A stretch of 10,226 bases of DNA from Chloroflexota bacterium (GTDB lineage: Bacteria; Chloroflexota; Dehalococcoidia; SHYM01), in NCBI GenBank assembly GCA_016199375.1, contig JACQGV010000052.1, forward strand, positions 1 through 10,226, read 5' to 3'. The notes below the pieces were generated by a model. It saw only the letters and a list, made by a program, of their open reading frames with translations. It was not told where the DNA came from and did not search any database. Below, piece after piece: positions 1 through 6,307 of the stretch. Both the position numbers and the translations under genes were made by a program. Each line of letters opens with the position of its first letter. Position 1 is the stretch's first letter.

Positions 1-833
1 CCGCCCGGCACCTTGGCGCGTTCCGGCGAGCGCAGGAAGGGGGGCGTGGTGTAGAGCTTGCTTGCCTGGAGCCTGAGGTAGTCCCTGCCCTTGGCATCGA
101 TGACGCGCTCCAGGTGCGCCGCCATCCCGTCCTGGAGAGCGTCGGGATGGGCGACCGTTCTCCCGGACCAGGGGAAAAGCACGAAACGGCCGAAGGAGTG
201 GAAGTCGAGGGTGCCCTTGAACTGCCTGGCGGATATGAGAGTCTGCATCGCTTTCACTTCCTCGGCAAAGCCCGCGGAGGGGCCCCGGTAATTGTCTTCA
301 GCCGGGTCGGTGCTGAAGGCACCCTCGGGAGCGCCCCAGGTCGACGCAGCGTAGTTGCGGTTAGGGTCCACCGACTCGCGGCCCACCGCGGTCGGGAAGT
401 TCTTGCGCCACAGCCGCTCGACCAGAACGCTGTGCTCGTGGCCATCGGGATTGACCATGGGGACTATCCATATGTCCCGCGAATCCACTATCCGGCGGAC
501 CAGGGCGTCGCCGGCGTATTTGGTGACAAGGAACTCGGCGATGAGGAAGGGGACCTCCACCGATATCCACTCGCGCGCGTGGTGGCACCCCGCGATCAGG
601 ACCGGGCTCGCTGGATTCCTCCCGATCCTGATGGCGTGGATGTCCTTCCCCTGCTCGCTGCGACCGATGGAAGTGACCGCAGGGTCCACAACCCCCGCGG
701 GGGCCGCGGCGCGCAGGGCGGCCAGGTCGTCCTTCAGGCTTTTGAAGGTCATGGTCAGCGGCAACCCGCCGACGGGGTCGATCACGGACGTCACCTGAGG
801 CCCCGCAGTGTCGTTCCGATGGTAGTTGGCCAT
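1..833 (-). CDS. Zinc carboxypeptidase, peptidase family M14 (C-terminal part beyond window)
   Basis: Metallo-exopeptidase expected to remove C-terminal residues from peptides. I translated it from the ATG at 833; the frame stays open for 277 codons to the window edge. Zinc-site motif HAREW has H85 and E88. The third zinc ligand is H212 in DFHSFGRF. H85 to H212 is 127 residues, the same spacing as H69 to H196 in bovine carboxypeptidase A. Other family marks are VNPDGHE (128-133), WRKN (R143, the Arg127 equivalent), DPNRNY (N158, R159, the Asn144/Arg145 equivalents) and YRGPSAG (182-188). The catalytic Glu (Glu270 in carboxypeptidase A) and Tyr248 region lie beyond the edge, so activity cannot be confirmed. 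There is no signal peptide and no full activation propeptide: only about 84 residues precede the first zinc ligand. The start is preceded by GGGAAAGAGA, a weak ribosome site, 26 bp after the 96-residue gene. Five of 13 Ile codons are ATA. M14 assignment is firm; the subfamily is not determined. Confidence 0.95.
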   Translation of the reverse strand, partial: MANYHRNDTAGPQVTSVIDPVGGLPLTMTFKSLKDDLAALRAAAPAGVVDPAVTSIGRSEQGKDIHAIRIGRNPASPVLIAGCHHAREWISVEVPFLIAEFLVTKYAGDALVRRIVDSRDIWIVPMVNPDGHEHSVLVERLWRKNFPTAVGRESVDPNRNYAASTWGAPEGAFSTDPAEDNYRGPSAGFAEEVKAMQTLISARQFKGTLDFHSFGRFVLFPWSGRTVAHPDALQDGMAAHLERVIDAKGRDYLRLQASKLYTTPPFLRSPERAKVPG

Positions 834-859
834 TCTCTTTCCCGGCGAACAGCCGGCCT

Positions 860-1150
860 CTAAGCGACCCTGAACCTGCCGCGCTCTTCCGTAGACAGGG
901 CCGCCAAAGCCGCGTTTTGGACCGACTCGATGGCGGCCAGCGCCTGCTCGCGGGGTAGACCAAGGACCGCGCCCGCGTACTCGTTGCTGGAGCGGAACAG
1001 CTCCGCCACCGGTATCCCCCTGTCCCTCAGGACCTGGACCGTCGCGTCGGAAGCCCGAACGGCGACGCCCCTGTCGGTCTCGAAGACGAAGTCCAGGTCA
1101 AGGTCCGCGGGCATTTCAGGTATCAGCACTATGCGACGCTCGTTAGCCAT
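860..1150 (-). CDS. Small protein of unknown function, 96 residues
   Basis: I do not recognise this protein. It runs from ATG at 1150 to TAG at 860-862 and sits 21 bp after the 298-residue gene and 26 bp before the carboxypeptidase gene, so it is very probably cotranscribed. An AGG seven bases before the ATG is a plausible ribosome site. The first 35 residues look beta-rich and acidic (IVLIPEMP, then DLDLDFVFETDRG). The rest looks helical, with a Leu/Ala-rich C-terminal half (LPREQALAAIESVQNAALAAL, split here as LPREQALAAIESV and QNAALAAL). There is no signal peptide, cysteine or membrane segment. Its position suggests a small partner, such as a chaperone or inhibitor, of a neighbouring protein. 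That is a guess from context only. Confidence 0.8.
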   Translation of the reverse strand: MANERRIVLIPEMPADLDLDFVFETDRGVAVRASDATVQVLRDRGIPVAELFRSSNEYAGAVLGLPREQALAAIESVQNAALAALSTEERGRFRVA

Positions 1151-1171
1151 GACTTTACCTGCGCCTACCGC

Positions 1172-2068
1172 TTAGGGACCCAACCCCTCGAAGTCAGGGA
1201 CCTTTAGCTCGTAAGGGGCTCCGGCCGGCAGCATCACGTCGAAACGCCCGTCGGCCTTTGTAACCCCACTGGAGACGGTGTTCCCTCCGCCGTCCACAAT
1301 GCTGAAGGGGGTCCCGGCGGGCAGGAAGCGGTGCCCGGTCGCGGCCTCCGCATACTCGGGCGCCACGCTCCGGTCCTCAATCTGGCCAAAGTACCTCACC
1401 CCCACCGAGAGGGTATGCACCGCCATGACGGCGGGAGAGCCGTCCTGGGGCGTGAATAGCACGCATAGCTTGCGGTCGGGGACTAGTGGTGTGTGTCCCT
1501 TCACCTCGACCAGCCCGTCGTGCTTGTCGTCTATGATTTCGATTGCGGTCGCGTCGGTGGTGGCCCAGACGAAGCTGCCAGCGGTGGCTGGTACCACTGC
1601 CGCCTTCAGGCGGGTTGCGACATCAGGCGTCAAGGAGACGGGGGGTGGTGCGACTCCGTCCTCAGCATGCACGGCTAGGGCGATGGCCACGTCACCCACG
1701 GAAAGATGCACAGGGCTGCGGGACACCTCGCCTAGAGTCACGGTGAGGGCGACATCCGGCTCCCGCGAGCCCGGCGTGCTGGCGACCTTCCCATAGATGT
1801 CCACCAGGTCTGAGTGGTTGCCTGCGAGGGTGTTGGTAGCGGGGCCCACAGCGCTGCCGAAGACTACCTCTCCCTTCGCGCTCCCGGTTGCTCTGCCGAA
1901 GCCAAGCTCCGCCGTGCTTTCCGCCGCCGGCCAGGTGACCGTCAGGAGCATCTTCGAAACCTCGCCTTGAGGAATGCGGTCGGAGCACATCACGACCACA
2001 TGAGCCGGCCATCCCTTCTTGCAGATCGTTGCCCGCGCTATCTCTACGGGGACGTCAGCTCGCGGCAT
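1172..2068 (-). CDS. Beta-rich protein with Ig-like and C-terminal transthyretin-like domains, 298 residues
   Basis: Probable non-enzymatic binding or structural protein. I place the start at ATG 2068 (MPRADVPVEI) because AAGGAG lies seven bases upstream; the longer frame from GTG 2122 has no ribosome site. Residues 1-145 are beta-rich and unassigned. Residues about 150-222 resemble a bacterial Ig-like fold: FVWATTDATAIEIID followed by VEVKG is the W-x-T-x-D ... V-x-G pattern of Big_2-type domains. Residues about 246-293 (FLPAGTPFSIVDGGG, then VTKADGRFDVMLPAG) match the carboxypeptidase-regulatory/transthyretin-like pattern, in which a variable strand is followed by T-x-x-D/A-G-x-F. Similar modules cap spike-like and surface proteins. 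No signal peptide or catalytic motif is seen. It lies 67 bp after the NHL-metallopeptidase gene and 21 bp before the 96-residue gene. The existence of the gene is secure; the domain names rest on pattern resemblance only. Confidence 0.85.
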   Translation of the reverse strand: MPRADVPVEIARATICKKGWPAHVVVMCSDRIPQGEVSKMLLTVTWPAAESTAELGFGRATGSAKGEVVFGSAVGPATNTLAGNHSDLVDIYGKVASTPGSREPDVALTVTLGEVSRSPVHLSVGDVAIALAVHAEDGVAPPPVSLTPDVATRLKAAVVPATAGSFVWATTDATAIEIIDDKHDGLVEVKGHTPLVPDRKLCVLFTPQDGSPAVMAVHTLSVGVRYFGQIEDRSVAPEYAEAATGHRFLPAGTPFSIVDGGGNTVSSGVTKADGRFDVMLPAGAPYELKVPDFEGLGP

Positions 2069-2075
2069 GCCACCT

Positions 2076-2081
2076 CTCCTT
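2076..2081 (-). promoter_or_regulatory. Shine-Dalgarno AAGGAG for the 298-residue gene
   Basis: On the minus strand AAGGAG is followed by a seven-base spacer and then ATG at 2068. It is the strongest ribosome binding site among the large genes. It decides the start in favour of 2068 over the upstream in-frame GTG at 2122, which would add 18 residues of unconvincing sequence. Confidence 0.8.
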
Positions 2082-2135
2082 CCCCTTGAACTCCACGCCC
2101 TCGGTGTGAGGATGCTGTCCACTGTAGCGACCCAT

Positions 2136-5100
2136 CTAGGGCGCCCTGATGTTGAACTTGATGGCCTTCGACACCCTGGCCCCGAAGTTGTTGCCGGTCC
2201 CCGACCATACCTTGGCGGCCGCCCGCAGCTCGTACAGGTATAGCTGGCGCAAGGTCGCCTCCAGGCCGTCGCCCTTCTCCGGCGGCGAGAACGTTTCGTC
2301 GGAATCGAAGTCGGGCTGATAGGTCACCCGTATGGTCTCGGTCCTGCTGGCCGGACCCGTTGGCGCCGTGTACTTGATGTTGACGATGCCGTGGGCGTTG
2401 GTGGCTCGATACCTTTCCGTGGTCGACGCGGCGGCCGCGGCGGGCGCCCGCTGGCCGTGCCTGGCGGCCGGCCCCGGACCGGCGTGAAGGGTGTACTGGG
2501 CCGTGTTACCCACCTCGATGCGCAGGTTGTAGCCCCGCAAGGGCATGCCGCTGGCGTCTCCGACCTGAATGATCAGGTCCCTGGCCTGCCCCTCCACAAT
2601 GTCCACCTCATCGTCGAGGGCCGCGCCCGGACCGGTATCGGACGTCCCTTCCGTTATGGCGATGACGGGCATCAGCTGGTTGTTCAGCTCGAAAATGGAC
2701 TGGGCGATCTGAGCGAAGGCGGGCTGAGCGGCGTGGAACTGGGACAGAACGTTGCGAAGGTAGACGCGGCTGGCCTCGTCTATGTCGGCCTGGGGAGGGT
2801 CGGCTTCGAAGAGGCGCAGGGCCTTCCAGATCGTGTCGACATAGCGCCGACTCTGCTCGTCGCTGATGTTCATGTTGTAGCCGTGCCAGTAGCTCGGAGC
2901 ATCGGCGAACAGGACCACGGGGTCGCTCAGCGCCCGGTGTATCTGGTAAAGGGCGTTTGAGAAGTAGCCCTCGTTGCGCAGCCCCTGGGCGGGGTCGTCG
3001 AAGGTGGGCGCGGCGGCGGAGGCAGGTCCGCCGAACAGGTACTGGGGAGCGGCGCCGCCGCGCTCCTCAATCGCCAGCAGGCCGCTCGGCACCATCCGGA
3101 AGCCCCTCAGCCTGTCGACGCTCCCGAACTCGCTGCCCCAGAAATGTTCCACATACTCCGCCCAGCCCTCCGTGAGCGCCTGATTGAACGAGCCAATGGT
3201 GCCGCTGGAGTGGCTCCGGCCTATCTGGATCAGGCCCACCAGAGAGAAGGGTGGATAGGGTTCCAGGGCCTTGAAAAAGACCCAGTGAGTCATCTCATGG
3301 ACGAGCACGGAGTCGTCCCAGGCGTCGGACCCCCGCCCGTGGGGTGAGTCCTCGCCCATGTTCACGTCCAGGAACTGATAGCTCCCCTCCCCGGAGATCA
3401 GGTCCACATCCAGGGTGCGGCTATTCTCTCGCGTGCCCCAGCGCCGGGACGCCTCGTCCTGGCGGGTGTGATGTTGGTACCACTTCTGCCCCATGCGCAG
3501 GACCTTCATGACGTTGATGGCCGAGCTAGTGCTGCGCGCAGAGCCCAACAGTTGGGTGTGAAGGTATTCGTCCCCCGCGAAGTCGCCCTCCGGCTCAGAT
3601 ATGAAATCGTGGGAGTCGTCGAAGATACTTACGTCGCCCACGTTCAGCTTCAGCCCCAGCTCCGACTCCCAGTCGGCCTTGGTTATGGCCCGGAAGGAGA
3701 TGTCCGGCAGCCCCTCGCCCAGGTCGAACAGGTTCACATGCAGGTCAGTCCTGGTGCGCACCAGGCGGACGCGGTCATGGCCCGTATCGGCTACGGCCAG
3801 CAGGCCCCGGCCGTCGACGACGGCCCGCGTGGGGGCATCGAACACCAGCGCCCGTGCCAGGTCGGGGTAGTAGAGGCGGTCGAGACGGAAGTCCATCCGC
3901 AGCAGCCGCTTGAGGTCCCAGGATTCCAGCAGGGTGCCGTCGGCCTCCAGCCGGACGACCACGTTTTGAGCGCGGTCGCTCACGATCAGCTTGTCCTCCG
4001 CGTCAACGGAGACGCCGCAGGGCGCGGCCGTCGCCAAGCCCGAGCGGACCACCGGTACCGGGAAGCCTCGCACGAAGTTGTCGGAAGCATCGAACTGGAC
4101 GATGCGGCCGCTCCCGGTGTCGGCCACGTACAGATTGCCCCGCGAGTCAACGGCGACGTCCTCGGGGCGGACCAGCGGGCCACCTCCCGCCGTCAGGGGC
4201 GTCTCGAAGGTGCCATCGCGCTTGAGCTTCTGCACCCGGTTGTTGTTGCGGTCGGCGACGTAAAGGAGGGGCTCGACCCGCTGGGCCACGGCGATGCCGC
4301 GAGGATCATCGAACTGGTTCGCCCCGGAGCCATGGGAGCCGATATCGGCCTGGTGGGCGAGGGATGAGTTGTACCGCCGAACGCGGTGATTGCCGGAGTC
4401 AACAACGAACAGGTTTCCCTCCGGGTCTAACGCTATCCCGGCGGGGTTGGCCAGGCCGGCCGGCGGCGGCGCTATGGCTGGGACCAGCTCCCCAGCAGCG
4501 TTGCGCTCGAACGCCAGGACGCGGTTGTTGCCCGAGTCGCTCACCCAGAGCTTGCCGTCCGGCCCCAAGGAAACGTAGGCCGGCGCGTTCATATGTTCCG
4601 CACTGTCTCGCCGTGTCCAGGGGGTGCCCATCGCATTGGGCAGGGCCGCGTCGGCCAGTGGCGCCGCGGCGCCGTCGAAGACGGTGCCTCGGGCCACCCT
4701 CTTGTTGCCGCTATCGGCGACGTACACCTCGCCCCGCGAGTCCGCGGCCACGGACGCTGGCGTGAAGGGGCTGCTCGGGGCTGCCGCATAGGGGTTGGTC
4801 CAATGGGCCAGGTGATCGCCCGTGTCGCCGTTCAAGCGCTGGACCCGGCGGTTGCCCAGCTCGGCCACGTACACGTATCCATTCTTCATGTCCACGGCCA
4901 AGGCCGCGGGCGTATCGAACTCGCGGTTGCCGCTGCCGCTCCCGCCTCCGCTCTTCTCCCAGTCGGCTTCGTGAACGTAGGCCAGCGGGGACGCGCTCGC
5001 GTCCAGGCGCCAGCGCGACACCCGATGGAGGGTGCGGTCGCTGACGTACAGTCGCCGCTGCCTGTCGGCCGCCACGCCCACGGGCTCGGTGAACTGCCCC

Positions 5101-6305
5101 GCGCCCGGACCGGCGGCCCCGAAGGTGCTGAGGAGCACCAGGTCCACCGTGGGATAGGCGCTGGCGCGGTTGGAGTGGTTGGGGGAAGGGGTGATGGCGA
5201 TGGTGAAGACCTGCACCTTCTTATTGCCCGCGTCGGCCACGGCCAGCAGCTCCGGGGCGTCGACGGCACGGTCGGGGACCACGGCCAACCCGCGCGGCGA
5301 GCTGAGGCTGCCGCCAAACGAGCGCGCCGTCACAAGCCCATAGTCGCCGCTGCCGCCGTCAAGGAAGTCCGGCCGGAGGATAACGATGCGATTGTTGCCG
5401 GTGTCCGCGACAAAAAGGTTGCGGTACTGGTCCAACGCCAGTCCGCCCGGGCCGTTGAACGTGACTGCGCCGCCGGGCCCGCCGATGGTTTCGCAGAGGG
5501 TGCCGTCAGGATAGAAGTGACGCACGACGTCGCCGTCGATCATGAAGACAACGCCGTGGGTGTCCACCGCCATCGGCCCGACGTTGTCAAAGCTGCCGCC
5601 ACCCAGGGCGCCCACAGGAGCGCCCGGCGGATCGAGCCACGCCTTCGGCGCGCCCGCAACACCGTCCAGGGCGCACGGGGCCGTGGGCCAGGTATCGAAA
5701 TAGGGGTACTTGTCCGTCTCCCCCACTGCCACGGTCTTGCTCGCCCTGGCGTCGAAACCAAAGCCCTTCAACGTGTCGTCGGGATTGAGGAAATCAATCC
5801 AGAGGAAATCGTCGTAGTCGGCGAGAAAGATACGGGCGGTGTCCTCAGGGAGGGCGACAGGATTCCGTTTGCCCGACGGATCGAAGTCTGTGTAAGAGAC
5901 CCGCAGATTGCTGTGGAGCCCGACCACCAGCTGCAACGGGTTGTTGGGATCGCTGTGCTCGGTGATGCGCGGGATCCGCCGGTTCACGTAGTGGCGGGTC
6001 ACCCACTCCTCGGGCAGGGTGAGCTGCCGGTCGGCCGGCGCGCCAGCCGGCACCTTCCGATCGACCGCGGGGATCGTGATGGTGAAGAAGGGGTTGAGGC
6101 TGCCCTCCTTCGTGTCGTCGAACCCTATCTCTACCTGGGCCAGGCCGTTAGGATCGGTTGTGGGGGTGCCCGTCGAAAGGTCCGGGTCCCAGAGCCAGCC
6201 GCTGTCCTCGCACTTCAGTCGGGCATTAGGCACTGGGACCATCCGGCCCTGCAACGGATCGAAGGTCAGTACCTTGACGTGGATAGTGCGCGTGACCGCA
6301 GCCAT
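2136..6305 (-). CDS. NHL-repeat protein fused to a gluzincin-type zinc metallopeptidase, 1389 residues
   Basis: Multidomain protein. Residues 1-80 resemble a transthyretin-like domain (VPVPNARL, then TTDPNGLAQVEI). Residues about 243-849 hold twelve NHL-type blades with repeated VADTGNNRV-like motifs, enough for two six-bladed propellers, which usually bind protein or ligand. Residues about 860-1210 form a metallopeptidase domain: HEMTH at 1003-1007 (two His ligands, E1004 catalytic) and EGWAEY at 1046-1051, whose E1046 is the likely third zinc ligand, as in clan MA(E) gluzincins such as M4, M36 or M9. I cannot assign the exact family. Residues about 1230-1330 look like an Ig-like/invasin-type domain (VEGQARDLIIQV, GMPLRGYNLRIEV). 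There is no signal peptide. The start has no clear ribosome site and overlaps the upstream stop as TGATG, so translation is probably coupled to the 1141-residue gene. It likely cleaves a target held by the propellers; the target is unknown. Confidence 0.93.
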   Translation of the reverse strand: MAAVTRTIHVKVLTFDPLQGRMVPVPNARLKCEDSGWLWDPDLSTGTPTTDPNGLAQVEIGFDDTKEGSLNPFFTITIPAVDRKVPAGAPADRQLTLPEEWVTRHYVNRRIPRITEHSDPNNPLQLVVGLHSNLRVSYTDFDPSGKRNPVALPEDTARIFLADYDDFLWIDFLNPDDTLKGFGFDARASKTVAVGETDKYPYFDTWPTAPCALDGVAGAPKAWLDPPGAPVGALGGGSFDNVGPMAVDTHGVVFMIDGDVVRHFYPDGTLCETIGGPGGAVTFNGPGGLALDQYRNLFVADTGNNRIVILRPDFLDGGSGDYGLVTARSFGGSLSSPRGLAVVPDRAVDAPELLAVADAGNKKVQVFTIAITPSPNHSNRASAYPTVDLVLLSTFGAAGPGAGQFTEPVGVAADRQRRLYVSDRTLHRVSRWRLDASASPLAYVHEADWEKSGGGSGSGNREFDTPAALAVDMKNGYVYVAELGNRRVQRLNGDTGDHLAHWTNPYAAAPSSPFTPASVAADSRGEVYVADSGNKRVARGTVFDGAAAPLADAALPNAMGTPWTRRDSAEHMNAPAYVSLGPDGKLWVSDSGNNRVLAFERNAAGELVPAIAPPPAGLANPAGIALDPEGNLFVVDSGNHRVRRYNSSLAHQADIGSHGSGANQFDDPRGIAVAQRVEPLLYVADRNNNRVQKLKRDGTFETPLTAGGGPLVRPEDVAVDSRGNLYVADTGSGRIVQFDASDNFVRGFPVPVVRSGLATAAPCGVSVDAEDKLIVSDRAQNVVVRLEADGTLLESWDLKRLLRMDFRLDRLYYPDLARALVFDAPTRAVVDGRGLLAVADTGHDRVRLVRTRTDLHVNLFDLGEGLPDISFRAITKADWESELGLKLNVGDVSIFDDSHDFISEPEGDFAGDEYLHTQLLGSARSTSSAINVMKVLRMGQKWYQHHTRQDEASRRWGTRENSRTLDVDLISGEGSYQFLDVNMGEDSPHGRGSDAWDDSVLVHEMTHWVFFKALEPYPPFSLVGLIQIGRSHSSGTIGSFNQALTEGWAEYVEHFWGSEFGSVDRLRGFRMVPSGLLAIEERGGAAPQYLFGGPASAAAPTFDDPAQGLRNEGYFSNALYQIHRALSDPVVLFADAPSYWHGYNMNISDEQSRRYVDTIWKALRLFEADPPQADIDEASRVYLRNVLSQFHAAQPAFAQIAQSIFELNNQLMPVIAITEGTSDTGPGAALDDEVDIVEGQARDLIIQVGDASGMPLRGYNLRIEVGNTAQYTLHAGPGPAARHGQRAPAAAAASTTERYRATNAHGIVNIKYTAPTGPASRTETIRVTYQPDFDSDETFSPPEKGDGLEATLRQLYLYELRAAAKVWSGTGNNFGARVSKAIKFNIRAP
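3759..5579 (-). repeat. Twelve NHL-type beta-propeller blades within the 1389-residue protein
   Basis: The blade cores centre on residues 243-266 (degenerate), 286-310, 337-366, 407-433, 466-491, 516-540, 574-599, 620-645, 667-694, 713-738, 762-785 and 824-849. Most follow the pattern P-x-G-[ILV]-A-[VL]-D, four or five residues, then L-[YFW]-V-[AS]-D-[STR]-x-N-x-R-V. Spacing varies from about 43 to 70 residues because loops are inserted between blades. Six blades is the usual size of one NHL propeller, so twelve suggests two propellers in tandem; the split point is not determined. The first and tenth blades are the least conserved. Confidence 0.85.
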
Positions 6306-6307
6306 CA
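6303..6307 (-). promoter_or_regulatory. TGATG stop/start overlap coupling the 1141- and 1389-residue genes
   Basis: On the minus strand the TGA stop of the 1141-residue gene (6307-6305) shares its A with the ATG of the 1389-residue gene (6305-6303). The twenty bases before this ATG contain no clear purine-rich ribosome site. Reinitiation by ribosomes that finish the upstream gene is therefore the likely way the second gene is translated, which would tie the amounts of the two proteins together. Confidence 0.7.

Noticed and set aside
114..863. Plus-strand open frame of 249 codons opposite the carboxypeptidase gene
   Set aside because: It is a complement shadow of the M14 gene. Its composition is unlike a folded protein.
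361..963. Minus-strand open frame of 200 codons overlapping the carboxypeptidase and the 96-residue gene
   Set aside because: It is out of frame with the unmistakable M14 motifs (HAREW, NPDGH, DFHSFG) and gives an Arg/Gly/Pro-rich product without structure.
2069..2122. Eighteen-residue N-terminal extension of the 298-residue protein from GTG 2122
   Set aside because: No ribosome site precedes the GTG, whereas ATG 2068 has AAGGAG at ideal distance.
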